DNA of 12,562 nucleotides, taken from assembly GCA_005879205.1 (NCBI GenBank), contig VBLD01000034.1, forward strand, positions 491-13,052, written 5' to 3'. Under the pieces are notes generated by a model that worked only from the letters and a program-made list of their open reading frames with translations, was not told the origin of the DNA and made no database searches. Both the position numbers and the translations under genes were made by a program. The DNA is from Deltaproteobacteria bacterium (GTDB lineage: Bacteria > Desulfobacterota > Binatia > DP-6). This document shows, one piece after another, positions 4,825-12,081 of this stretch (positions are counted from its first letter, which is position 1; the number at the start of each line of letters is the position of its first letter).

Positions 4825-6092
4825 AGCCGCTCCGTCTCGGCGAGGTACGTGTCCACCGTACGCTCCATGAAGGCGGTGAGCAGCGCCGCGGCCGCAGACG
4901 CCCGCCCGCTGCGGCGGACCGTCTCGGCCTCGGCCTCCACGCCCGTGGCCTCGCGGGCCAGCGCCGCCTCGTAGACGTCCCAACGGGCGCGCACCAGGGG
5001 ACCCCAGCGCTCGAAGTCCCGCTCGACGAGCGTCAGCAACTCCCGCATGCGCCACCAGGGACTCTCGCGATGGGCCTCGGCGTCGCCGCGGGCCAGCCGC
5101 TCCGGCACGGTCCCCTCGACGTAGCACGGCAAGAACGCCCCGACGCAGGGACTGCCGGGACAGACCCAGGCCGTGCCGACGGCGGAGGGATCGGCCGGCA
5201 GCCGCGCCACCATCGCGGCGGTGGTGTTGTCGAGCGGGTCGGCGTGCATGCAAAGGCTGAAGAATTGCGGGTCTTCGAACTCCCGCCGACGGTGCACCGG
5301 ACCGGCGTCGTAGTGGTCGCGCAGGATGCCGCGCATGGTGGCGGGCGTGACGTGACCACGTGCCGCCGCGAGCAGCGCCCCGGCGCGCCGCCGGCGCGCC
5401 CCGGCGAGGTTCGGCGGCACCCCGCTCTCGTCCGCGTAGGCAGCGGTGAAGTCGACCGGACCCGCGTCGCTCGACCACCAACCCTGCGCGACCGCGAAGT
5501 CCGTCAGGTCGTTCGAACCCCGATCCCAATCGACGCCGATGGCGAGGCCGTTCGACACGTTCCCCACCTCGGCCACCCGACGAGCCGCCCAGTGGCGGCC
5601 CGAGGTCTCGAGGATCCACGCGGTGACCGGATCGGCGATCAGGAAGGCATTGTGATACGGCCACTCGACGTGCGCCTGACCCGAGCCGCCCTGGCCGTAC
5701 CGTTCGAGGAGATCCGTCATGACCGCCAGCGCCTCGGCGGCCGTACGCGCTCGCTCGAGCCCCAGACGCACGAGATCCATTCCCGTCAGCCCCGCCGCGC
5801 CGAGCGGCTCCCGCGCGAAGACCATCTCGTTGCCGATCGCGACGCGGTGCTCGTTGACGCCGTGTTCGAGCCCCCAGAGCCAGTACGGCTGCGACCCGAG
5901 GATCGTGGCAGTCTCGGCGACCTCGGGGATCTCCAGGTACTGGCAGCGCACGGGGCTGCCGGACGGGGGTCGGCGCGCCCGGAGCTGCACAATCCTCTGA
6001 CACTCGCGCGGGGGGCGGTCGCTGTTCTTGGCGAACAGCGTGATGCGATCGTGGGTCGCGGGGGGAAGCGCCACCAGGGTATCGCAGCCCAT
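4803..6092 (-). CDS. Secernin-like C69-family hydrolase (Ntn fold)
   Basis: A 429-residue protein of the peptidase C69/secernin family, a group of N-terminal-nucleophile hydrolases. The N-terminus, MGCDTLVALPPATHDRITLF then AKNSDRP, matches secernin closely and puts the presumed nucleophile at Cys3, exposed after removal of the first residues. Further family blocks are WLWGLEHGVNEHRVAIGNE, the YHNAFLIADPVTAWILETSG segment, and near the C-terminal third SLCMHADPLDNTTAAMVARL, followed by VGTAWVCPGSPCVGAFLP. There is no signal peptide or membrane segment, so it is probably cytoplasmic. C69 members include bacterial dipeptidases; the substrate of bacterial secernins is not established, so dipeptidase activity is only a possibility. 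Start ATG is at 6090-6092 on the minus strand, with no strong RBS (a GGAG about 17 nt away), but the nucleophile position fixes it. It is divergent from the L,D-transpeptidase gene with about 60-70 bp between them. Confidence 0.9.
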   Translation of the reverse strand: MGCDTLVALPPATHDRITLFAKNSDRPPRECQRIVQLRARRPPSGSPVRCQYLEIPEVAETATILGSQPYWLWGLEHGVNEHRVAIGNEMVFAREPLGAAGLTGMDLVRLGLERARTAAEALAVMTDLLERYGQGGSGQAHVEWPYHNAFLIADPVTAWILETSGRHWAARRVAEVGNVSNGLAIGVDWDRGSNDLTDFAVAQGWWSSDAGPVDFTAAYADESGVPPNLAGARRRRAGALLAAARGHVTPATMRGILRDHYDAGPVHRRREFEDPQFFSLCMHADPLDNTTAAMVARLPADPSAVGTAWVCPGSPCVGAFLPCYVEGTVPERLARGDAEAHRESPWWRMRELLTLVERDFERWGPLVRARWDVYEAALAREATGVEAEAETVRRSGRASAAAALLTAFMERTVDTYLAETERLARELGG

Positions 6093-6162
6093 GGCGCGGA
6101 GCGTTCTCCGGGTGCCCTCGGCCTGTCAAGCTCGCCCGCCCGTGACTATCATGGTGGGCGAT

Positions 6163-7110
6163 ATGCCGACGTTTCCATCCTGGCCCGCCGTTCTCGGCCT
6201 GGGGCTTGCGCTCGTCGCCCCTCGCACCGAGGCAGCGACGCCGCGCGTCTACGACCTCATCGGCGGAAGCGAGCACGAGTACACGGTCGTGGCAGGCGAC
6301 ACCGTCTGGTCGATCACCGGGCGGTTCACCATGAATCGCGACCTGTTCTCGAGCCTTAACGGCGCGCTGGAAGGCGATCGCCTGCGGCCCGGCATGCGCG
6401 TCATGGTCTCCGATCGCCACGTCGTCCCGCGGCGCGGGACGGACGGCATCGTCATCGACCTGGCGGACCGCACGCTCTACTGGTTCGAGCACGCGCACCT
6501 GAAGGCGCGCTTTCCCGTCGGTATCGGCCGGATCGACTGGGCGACCCCGCCGGGCCGGTATCGCATCGTCGGGCGGCGAGAGGATCCGGTCTGGCGTGTG
6601 CCGGCCTCGATCCAGGCGGAGATGCGGGCCCGCGGCGAGCCGGTCGTGTCGGTGGTGGGGCCGGGGCCGGACAACCCGCTCGGCAAGCATTGGATTCAGC
6701 TCTCGAACCCGGGCTACGGCCTGCACGGGACGAACGCACCGGCCAGCGTCGGCAAGTACGCGAGCCATGGTTGCCTGCGCCTGCTGCCCGACGACGTCGA
6801 ACGGCTCTTCCACGACGCCCGCGACGGTACGACCGTCGAGGTCGTCTACGAGCCCGTGAAGGTCGCGCGCGACCGGTTGGGCTCGGTCTTCCTCGAGGTG
6901 CACCGCGACGTGTATCGCGCGAAGCCGGTGCAGTTCGACGCCGTGCTGGCGCGACTGCAGGGCGCTGGTGTCGGCGACCGCGTCGACTGGTCGCGAGTCG
7001 CCGAGGTGGTCGCGCGGGCGTGGGGCACCCCCGAAGACGTCACGCTTCGCGCGGCGAGCCCCGACCTGCCGGAGCCGACCGCCCGGGAGGGCGAGAACCC
7101 CTCCGAGTAG
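6163..7110 (+). CDS. LysM-domain L,D-transpeptidase (YkuD family)
   Basis: Exported enzyme that cross-links peptidoglycan or attaches proteins to it through L,D-transpeptidation. From ATG 6163 it is 315 residues: signal peptide 1-24 (MPTFPSWPAVLGLGLALVAP then RTEA), LysM peptidoglycan-binding domain at about 39-82 (EYTVVAGDTVWSITGRFTMN to RPGMRVMV), and YkuD catalytic domain at about 95-230. The catalytic block includes HGTNAPASVGKYASHGCLRL (188-207), with His202 and nucleophile Cys204 in the canonical SHGC(L/I)R motif. A C-terminal extension of about 80 residues (231-315) ends in an acidic, proline-containing tail. An in-frame ATG at 6151 would add four residues; I preferred 6163, with GGTGGG (6153-6158) just upstream, but it is not decisive. 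Frames open further upstream, to 6028, but that part overlaps the secernin-like gene and lacks signal-peptide character. It is convergent with the histidine kinase gene (20 nt between stops). Confidence 0.92.
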   Translation: MPTFPSWPAVLGLGLALVAPRTEAATPRVYDLIGGSEHEYTVVAGDTVWSITGRFTMNRDLFSSLNGALEGDRLRPGMRVMVSDRHVVPRRGTDGIVIDLADRTLYWFEHAHLKARFPVGIGRIDWATPPGRYRIVGRREDPVWRVPASIQAEMRARGEPVVSVVGPGPDNPLGKHWIQLSNPGYGLHGTNAPASVGKYASHGCLRLLPDDVERLFHDARDGTTVEVVYEPVKVARDRLGSVFLEVHRDVYRAKPVQFDAVLARLQGAGVGDRVDWSRVAEVVARAWGTPEDVTLRAASPDLPEPTAREGENPSE

Positions 7111-7130
7111 CGAGGCGACCGCCGCCGGAC

Positions 7131-8225
7131 CTACGCCGGCAGCAGCACGGTGAACGTCGAGCCGGCTCCGGGCGCGCTTTCGACCCGGATCTGACCCCCA
7201 TGCGCCTCGACGATCGTCTTGGCGATGAACAGGCCGAGTCCGGTCCCCTCCGTGCGGTTCTTGTCCCGCACCCGCCGGTACTTCTCGAAGAGGTGTGGCA
7301 GCTCGTGGGCCGGAATGCCGCGACCCGTGTCCCGCACGGCTACCGTCACGTGGCCGTTATGCCGACCCGTCGTCACCCGGACGGCCCCGCCCGCCGCGGT
7401 GTACTTGATCGCGTTCCCGACCAGGTTACCGACGACGCGCTCCATCTGCGACTCGTCGGCCACCACCGCGGGCAGCGTCCCGGACTCGACGGAGAGCGCG
7501 AGGCCCTTGCGGCGCGCGCTCCAGGCGAGCTGATCCACCGCCTGCGTCACGACTCCCCCGAGATCGATGACGCGGCGGTCGAGGACGAGGCGGCCGGCCT
7601 CGATGCGCGACACGTCGAGGAAGTTGGACACCAGAGCGTGGATCTTCTCGCCGCTCTCGCGGATGTGCGCGAGGATGTCGGGCGGCATGTCGGCAGGGCG
7701 CGACTCGGCTTCGGTCAGCAGCTCGGTGTAGCCGAGAATGACCGTGAGCGGGGTCTTGATGTCGTGCGTGATCATCGAGAGGAAGTCCGCGCGGAGCTGA
7801 TCGAGCGCCTGCCTCTCGCTGCAGTCGCGGAAGACGCCGACCAGGGTGTCGGTCTCTCCGATCCGGCTGAACGTGACCTCCCAGATGCCGCGGGGCGAAT
7901 CGGGGCCGCTGCGACCGAGGTCTCCTCGCCAGGAGCCCCGTACGGCCGCAGCGAGCACGGTGTCGAGCGATGCGGGACTTCCCGGCAGCCGCACGAAGTC
8001 GCCGGCCAGGCGGCCGAGGATGGCCGGGACGGGCACCCCCCACGCCTCGGCGAGGGCGCGGTTTACGAAGCGGATGCGTCCGCTCCGCTCGACGATCGCC
8101 ACACCATCTGCCATGGCACGGAGCGCGAACCCCAGCACCTCCGCCTCCTCTACGCCAACCACCCGCGCCGCCTCGCCCATCACCGGCTCACACCGAGCAA
8201 GGCGCATGCCGCCGCTCATGGGCAC
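7131..8225 (-). CDS. Soluble PAS-domain sensor histidine kinase
   Basis: A 364-residue cytoplasmic histidine kinase. Domains in order: a PAS sensor at about 30-138 (ALRAMADGVAIVERSGRIRF to VFRDCSERQ), a HisKA dimerisation/phosphoacceptor domain with His154 in FLSMITHDIKTPL, and a HATPase domain at about 255-364. The HATPase shows the N box NLVGNAIKYT (267-276), G1 DTGRGIP (299-305), an F-box-like LFEKYRR (312-318) and G2 GTGLGL (327-332). All catalytic boxes look intact. There is no transmembrane segment, so it senses an internal signal, perhaps bound in the PAS domain. No response regulator lies in the window, so the partner is unknown. The 5' end is uncertain: GTG 8225 is given, but ATG codons at 8219, 8207 and 8180 on the minus strand are possible and none has a clear RBS. 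It is divergent from the zinc-ribbon/TPR gene. Confidence 0.93.
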   Translation of the reverse strand: MPMSGGMRLARCEPVMGEAARVVGVEEAEVLGFALRAMADGVAIVERSGRIRFVNRALAEAWGVPVPAILGRLAGDFVRLPGSPASLDTVLAAAVRGSWRGDLGRSGPDSPRGIWEVTFSRIGETDTLVGVFRDCSERQALDQLRADFLSMITHDIKTPLTVILGYTELLTEAESRPADMPPDILAHIRESGEKIHALVSNFLDVSRIEAGRLVLDRRVIDLGGVVTQAVDQLAWSARRKGLALSVESGTLPAVVADESQMERVVGNLVGNAIKYTAAGGAVRVTTGRHNGHVTVAVRDTGRGIPAHELPHLFEKYRRVRDKNRTEGTGLGLFIAKTIVEAHGGQIRVESAPGAGSTFTVLLPA

Positions 8226-8334
8226 CGCGCCACCGATGGAAGCCGGCGGCAGGCGGCTCTCGCACGCGACGCTGCGCTACAGAATTGACGCCCCTAGGAG
8301 CTGCCCTCGTTTTTCTTTAGAATCGATCCGGTCG

Positions 8335-9456
8335 ATGGGAGGTCGCTTCTGCCCGCAGTGCGGGACGGTAGCCCGCGCGGGCTCAAAGTTCTGCCCGGAG
8401 TGCGGCGGGTCGCTCGGCAGCGGTTCGGCCGGGGCAACGCGCTGGCGATTCACCGTGGCGGGCACCGCGGTTCTGGGCGTCTTTCTGAGCGCAGGCCTCG
8501 CCATCTGGACGCTGATCCTAGTTCCGGCCCAGGGCCGGGCACCGAGCGGGCCGCACGCGGCCTCGACCCAGCCCGCGGCGGCGGCTCGGGAGCTGCCCGA
8601 GGGTCATCCGACGGTCCCGCTCGCACTCCCGGCGGAGGTGAAGTCCTTCATCGCCGACCTGGCGGCGAAGGCCAAGGAGAAGCCCCAGGACGTGGACGTG
8701 TGGGCGAGGCTCGGGCAGGTGGAATACCGGGCATCGCAGCTCGACCCCGCCTACTCCGCCGACGCGCTCGCCGCCTTCGAGCACGCGCTCCAGATCGACC
8801 CCAAGCACGCCGACGCGCTGCGTGGCGCGGCCAACGTCCACTACGACCACGAGGAGCACAAGGAGGCGATCCCCTTGTTCGAACGCTACCTGGCGCTGAA
8901 GCCGGACGACCCGAGCGCGCGCACCGACCTCGGTACCATGTACCTGTATGCTGGCGACCCCGACCGTGCGGTCGCCACCTACAAGGCCGTCATCCAGCGG
9001 ACCCCCTCCTTCGTGCAGGCGCACTACAACCTGGCCGTCACCTACCACCAGCGGGGCGACGATACCGGCGCCCTGGCCGAGCTCCGGAGCGCGCGCGGTG
9101 TCGCCACCGAGGACGCCGTCCGCACCCAGATCGACGAGATGATCGGTCGCCTGTCGGGTGAAAAGGCGGAGACCGCCTCGTCGCCCTTCCAGAGCGCCGT
9201 CGAGCGTGCGTTCCGCAGCCACCCGATCGTCGGTCCCAAGATCGTCCGCTTCGAGTGGAGCGGTCCCGCCGCCGGCCGCGTGCTGGTCGAGAACTTCCCG
9301 ATGGCGGCGATGCCCCCGGCCGTGCGCGAGAAGTTCACCACCCACATGGGCGACGAGCTGCGCAGCGCCCAGAGCGCCAATCACGTCGACGGTCCCGTGC
9401 GCGTGGAGATCGCCGACGCATCCTCTGGAACCGTCATGGCGACGCTCACGCCCTGA
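8335..9456 (+). CDS. Zinc-ribbon, single-TM, TPR-repeat protein
   Basis: A 373-residue membrane-anchored protein. Residues 1-25 form a double-CxxC zinc ribbon (Cys6, Cys9, Cys20, Cys23 in FCPQCG and FCPECG). A linker and one TM helix follow (about 38-63, WRFTVAGTAVLGVFLSAGLA and on), then a proline/alanine-rich spacer (64-100) and about four TPR units (roughly 123-156, 160-190, 194-224, 228-258). The C-terminal domain of about 90 residues (284-373) has no recognised family and looks like an alpha/beta fold. The zinc ribbon would be cytoplasmic and the TPR part outside. TPRs mediate protein-protein contact; partners are unknown. ATG 8335 is chosen because the cysteine motif starts right after it; upstream in-frame sequence overlaps the kinase antisense. 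A TAGAAT (8318-8323) sits 11 nt before the ATG, so a very short 5' UTR is possible. The LysM-like coiled-coil gene follows 71 nt downstream on the same strand. Confidence 0.88.
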   Translation: MGGRFCPQCGTVARAGSKFCPECGGSLGSGSAGATRWRFTVAGTAVLGVFLSAGLAIWTLILVPAQGRAPSGPHAASTQPAAAARELPEGHPTVPLALPAEVKSFIADLAAKAKEKPQDVDVWARLGQVEYRASQLDPAYSADALAAFEHALQIDPKHADALRGAANVHYDHEEHKEAIPLFERYLALKPDDPSARTDLGTMYLYAGDPDRAVATYKAVIQRTPSFVQAHYNLAVTYHQRGDDTGALAELRSARGVATEDAVRTQIDEMIGRLSGEKAETASSPFQSAVERAFRSHPIVGPKIVRFEWSGPAAGRVLVENFPMAAMPPAVREKFTTHMGDELRSAQSANHVDGPVRVEIADASSGTVMATLTP

Positions 9457-9527
9457 GCGCGCACACCGGGCAATCCCGCATTGCCGAGCCTCCGGGCCGG
9501 CGCTAAGTTGACGCCAGGGCGAAGGTG

Positions 9528-10235
9528 ATGCGCGATCGAATCGGCCTGGCATTCATCGTTGCGGCAGCGACGCTCGCGCTCATCGCCCGGGCAACCGGCT
9601 CCGAGGGGCCGCTCTTCACCGCGGAAGACGGCGGTCGGACGTTCGTCTACCACTCCCGGCCGGGCGATCGCCCGAGTGGGGTGGCAACCATGTTCGGCAT
9701 CCCCCCGAACGATCTGCCGGCGTTCCTCGCCGCCAACGGCATCAGCGACCCCACCCGGGTCGCCTCGGGCTTCGTCTACCACATCCCGAACGCGGCCGCC
9801 CGGGAGCTGAGCGACCGCGTCGGCGCTCTCGAGCGCGACAACGCCCGCCTGACGCGAGCCCTCAGCGAGGCAGCCGAGCGGAGCGAGGCGCTCACCAAGG
9901 AGACGCGCCAGGCACGTGAGAGCGCCGCCGCGGCCGAGGCACGTGCGACGCGTCTGGCGAACGCCGAGCGATGGTGGCTCACGGCGCAGGTGCTGATCGT
10001 GCTCCTGGTGCTCGCGCTCGGCGCGACGGTCGCCCTCGCCGTCGCCGCCGTCCGGCGACAGCGCCAGGCCGAGCGCTTCGCTCGCACGCTCGCCCACGAG
10101 CTCGAGGAGAAGCGCAAGGTCGCGCTCGCCGAGCGCCAGGAGAGCGGGCGGCGCATTCTCGAGCTCGAGACCAAGCAGAAGGAGCTCGAATCCAAGCTCG
10201 GCCCGCGGGTGGTCGTCAGCGGCCGGAGCGGCTGA
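9528..10235 (+). CDS. Membrane protein with LysM-like region and flanking coiled coils
   Basis: A 235-residue protein of unknown function. TM or signal anchor at about 5-22 (IGLAFIVAAATLALIA). Residues 38-88 resemble a degenerate LysM module (FVYHSRPGDRPSGVATMFGI and onward to SGFVYHIP), preceding a heptad-rich, charged segment at about 90-147. A second strong TM follows at about 149-175 (WWLTAQVLIVLLVLALGATV), then a second charged coiled coil at about 176-225 and a short GRSG end. The predicted topology puts the LysM-like part and first coil outside and the second coil in the cytoplasm. This arrangement could link cell wall and cytoplasmic partners, but that is inference. Start ATG 9528 has AGGG at 9516-9519; a GTG at 9525 is also in frame. 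It is probably cotranscribed with the zinc-ribbon/TPR gene and is convergent with the ferredoxin gene, with only 3 nt between stops. Confidence 0.8.
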   Translation: MRDRIGLAFIVAAATLALIARATGSEGPLFTAEDGGRTFVYHSRPGDRPSGVATMFGIPPNDLPAFLAANGISDPTRVASGFVYHIPNAAARELSDRVGALERDNARLTRALSEAAERSEALTKETRQARESAAAAEARATRLANAERWWLTAQVLIVLLVLALGATVALAVAAVRRQRQAERFARTLAHELEEKRKVALAERQESGRRILELETKQKELESKLGPRVVVSGRSG

Positions 10236-10245
10236 CTCTCAGCCG
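10229..10245. terminator. 7-bp hairpin containing both convergent stop codons
   Basis: CGGCTGA (10229-10235) and TCAGCCG (10239-10245) are perfect reverse complements around a 3-nt loop. The TGA of the plus-strand gene ends the left arm, and the TGA of the minus-strand ferredoxin gene (read as TCA) begins the right arm. No T-run follows. It may stabilise or terminate both transcripts; the loop is tight, so stability is uncertain. Confidence 0.4.
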
Positions 10246-10592
10246 GCGAGGCCCCACTTCTGCTTGTTGGCGGCCACCTGCTCGGCCGTGGGGTGCTCGA
10301 TCTTCTTGTGCTGGGCGACCTTGAAGTCGCTCATGTCGGCCATGATCTTGTAGTTGAGGGGCGTGTCGTCCTTGCAGGCGTCGGGCACCGCGACCTCTTC
10401 GAAGATCGCCTGCCAGGGGCACTCCGGCTCGCACGCGCCGCAGTCGATGCACTCGTCGGGGTGGATGTACAGCTGATTCGGCCACTGCTCCCGGTCGGAG
10501 CCCGTGTACTCGTAGATGCAGTCCACCGGGCAGACGGCCACGCACCCGGTGTCGAGACAGTCGCGGCAGAGCCGCGTGATGATGTACGCCAT
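10239..10592 (-). CDS. fdxA: Seven-iron-type ferredoxin (FdxA-like)
   Basis: A 117-residue cytoplasmic electron carrier. Cysteines at 9, 12, 17, 21 and 25, then 48, 51, 54 and 58, reproduce the spacing of Azotobacter ferredoxin I (offset by one): CRDCLDTGCVAVCPVDC, followed by CIDCGACEPECP. By that comparison Cys9, Cys17 and Cys58 would bind a [3Fe-4S] cluster and Cys21, Cys48, Cys51 and Cys54 a [4Fe-4S] cluster; Cys12 and Cys25 are extra. It could instead carry two [4Fe-4S] clusters. The segment between the motifs (26-47) is a few residues longer than in ferredoxin I, and the C-terminal region (65-117) is lysine-rich and lacks a recognised domain. Start ATG is at 10590-10592, with AGGA about 10 nt upstream on the minus strand. 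The redox partner is not evident from neighbours. It is divergent from the hydrolase gene. Confidence 0.9.
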   Translation of the reverse strand: MAYIITRLCRDCLDTGCVAVCPVDCIYEYTGSDREQWPNQLYIHPDECIDCGACEPECPWQAIFEEVAVPDACKDDTPLNYKIMADMSDFKVAQHKKIEHPTAEQVAANKQKWGLAG

Positions 10593-10645
10593 GGCGGCTT
10601 GGTCCTAGCGCCCGTCCGAACCCTTTGCAACCGTCGGCTTTTTTC

Positions 10646-10674
10646 TTGACAAGCGGCGCGCGCTTCGGCAAAGA
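10646..10674 (+). promoter_or_regulatory. Weak candidate promoter upstream of the hydrolase gene
   Basis: A perfect -35 hexamer TTGACA at 10646-10651, preceded by a T-run (cttttttc). With a 17-nt spacer the -10 position reads CAAAGA (10669-10674), a poor match. It lies in the 137-bp region between the divergent ferredoxin and hydrolase genes, about 55 nt ahead of the hydrolase ATG. Confidence 0.3.
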
Positions 10675-10729
10675 AACTGCGTCCGACGGCGACCGGCGCC
10701 TGCTCACGAAGGGTCGAGGGGAGGCGGGG

Positions 10730-11377
10730 ATGATCAACTTGCGCATCGTGGGGAACGAGGTCTCGGCGCTCGGCACCGCTGCGGTGGCGATGCCGCTTCG
10801 CTTCGTCTTGCGCGGACAGCCCTTCGATCCCGGGGCCCCCAACCCGACCCCCGTCGTACTGGTGCACGGCTTCCTCGGCGACCCGACCAACTTCCTCGCG
10901 CTGCGCGGTCACCTCGCCGCCCGTGGCATCCGGAACTTCGTGAGCTTCTCCTACCCGCCGCGCCTCGACTGGCAACGTCTCGCCTGCCGCCTCGGACGCA
11001 CGGTCGAGGCGGTCTGCCTGGCCACGGGCGCTTCGCAGGTGGACCTCGTCGGGCACAGCCTGGGCGGGCTGATCGCCCGCTATCTGACCGAGATGGGCGA
11101 CGGCGGCCGCGTCCGCCGTGTCGTGACGCTCGGCGCGCCGTACTTCGCCACCCGCATCCCGCCACGCGAGCTCGCCATCTTCGGCGCCTACGATTTCTTC
11201 GTCGTCCCCCCGCATCCGGTGTACGGCCCGCACGGTCGCATCGTGCTGGTGCCCGACTGCGGCCACTGGGGCCTCCTCTATCACCCCATGGTGCTCGAGG
11301 AGGTGGCGCGCTTCCTCAGCTTCCCGCTCGGCATCGTGTCGCTCCCGACCGCCCCGCTCGCCCTCGAGGCGTGCTGA
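10730..11377 (+). CDS. Alpha/beta hydrolase of the lipase/esterase type
   Basis: A 215-residue serine hydrolase, smaller than many lipases. VVLVHGFLG (42-50) carries the HG oxyanion motif. GHSLGG (108-113) is the nucleophile elbow with Ser110. YDFFVVPP (154-161) fits the catalytic-acid block with Asp155, and DCGHWGLL (176-183) provides His179; all triad elements are visible. There is a short N-terminal extension before the core (about 1-38) but no signal peptide, so it is probably cytoplasmic. The substrate is likely an ester or lipid, but nothing in the neighbourhood names it. ATG 10730 was chosen for a purine-rich RBS, GGGGAGG (10718-10724); the longer frame from 10625 is unlikely. It is convergent with nth, 4 nt between stops, and shares the hairpin at 11365-11405. 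Confidence 0.88.
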   Translation: MINLRIVGNEVSALGTAAVAMPLRFVLRGQPFDPGAPNPTPVVLVHGFLGDPTNFLALRGHLAARGIRNFVSFSYPPRLDWQRLACRLGRTVEAVCLATGASQVDLVGHSLGGLIARYLTEMGDGGRVRRVVTLGAPYFATRIPPRELAIFGAYDFFVVPPHPVYGPHGRIVLVPDCGHWGLLYHPMVLEEVARFLSFPLGIVSLPTAPLALEAC

Positions 11378-11405
11378 GCGTCTAGCGCGCCCGGCCGACG
11401 CCTCG
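11365..11405. terminator. 8-bp inverted repeat spanning the hydrolase and nth stops
   Basis: CGAGGCGT (11365-11372) and ACGCCTCG (11398-11405) are perfect reverse complements separated by 25 nt. The intervening sequence contains both stop codons (TGA 11375-11377 and, on the minus strand, TAG at 11382-11384). It is a plausible shared 3'-end hairpin, but the loop is long and there is no T-run. Confidence 0.3.
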
Positions 11406-12032
11406 GCGCGGGCACACCGCGTTCAGCGGGCAGCTGCTGCAACGCGGCGACAGCGGTCGGCAGATCGTCTGGCCGAAGGCGACCAGCAGCGTGTTGAGGC
11501 CGCGCCATTCGCGCCGTGGCAGCGTCGCGCGGAGCGCCATCTCGGTGGCCGAGGGCGTGCGGGTCGTGACGTAGCCCCAGCGGTTCGTGATGCGGTGCAC
11601 GTGGGTGTCGACGCAGATGCCGGGAAGGTCGAAGGCTTCGGTCAGCACGAGGTTCGCCGTCTTCCGCCCCACGCCCGGGAGCGCGAGGAGGGCGTCGAGG
11701 TCGGTCGGCACCCGGCCCCGGTGGTGGTCGAGGAGGGTCTGCGCGAGCGCCCGGAGCGTGCGCGCCTTCGTCCGGTAGAAGCCGACCGGGTAGATCGTGC
11801 GCTCGATGGTCCGCGACGAGAGCCGGAGGAGCGCGGCGGGCGTCTCGGCCAGCCGGAAGAGCCGGCGGCTGGCCGGGCCCGTCGTTTCGTCCCGCGTGCG
11901 CAGCGACAGCAGGCACGAGACCAGGATCGAGAACGGATCTCGCCGCTCGCGCGCGAACTCCGCGACGACGGGCGCCTGCCAGGCGGGCATGGCCCGTCGC
12001 AGGACGGCGAGGGCGCGACCGACGTCGAACAC
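11382..12032 (-). CDS. nth: Endonuclease III (DNA glycosylase/AP lyase)
   Basis: A bifunctional base-excision repair enzyme that removes oxidised pyrimidines and cleaves the AP site. From GTG 12030-12032 it is 216 residues, near E. coli Nth (211). The helix-hairpin-helix LPGVGRKTANLVL (118-130) carries Lys124, equivalent to catalytic Lys120. VDTHVHRITNRWGY (141-154) carries Asp142, equivalent to Asp138. The C-terminal [4Fe-4S] ligands Cys191, Cys198, Cys201 and Cys207 show the standard C-x6-C-x2-C-x5-C spacing. Nothing essential is missing. The start is uncertain: GTG at 12032 has GGGG about 9 nt upstream, while TTG at 12047 has AAAAAGG at a good distance and would add five residues. It is divergent from the next gene with less than 50 bp between them, so promoters must overlap. 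Confidence 0.94.
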   Translation of the reverse strand: MFDVGRALAVLRRAMPAWQAPVVAEFARERRDPFSILVSCLLSLRTRDETTGPASRRLFRLAETPAALLRLSSRTIERTIYPVGFYRTKARTLRALAQTLLDHHRGRVPTDLDALLALPGVGRKTANLVLTEAFDLPGICVDTHVHRITNRWGYVTTRTPSATEMALRATLPRREWRGLNTLLVAFGQTICRPLSPRCSSCPLNAVCPRRGVGRAR

Positions 12033-12081
12033 GCGAACGCCCCGCAAATAGGCCTTTTTCCGCTCCGACGATTGGAGTAGC

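Noticed and set aside
4791..6359. 522-codon plus-strand frame antisense to the secernin-like gene
   Set aside because: No recognisable domain; the opposite strand has the full secernin signature.
4753..6903. 716-codon minus-strand frame across the secernin-like and L,D-transpeptidase genes
   Set aside because: It overlaps two well-supported genes in other frames and shows arginine/proline-rich shadow composition with no motif.
8285..8323. TTGACG and TAGAAT as a promoter for the zinc-ribbon/TPR gene
   Set aside because: The spacer is 27 nt, far from the 16-18 nt needed; only the TAGAAT element is mentioned as a weak possibility.
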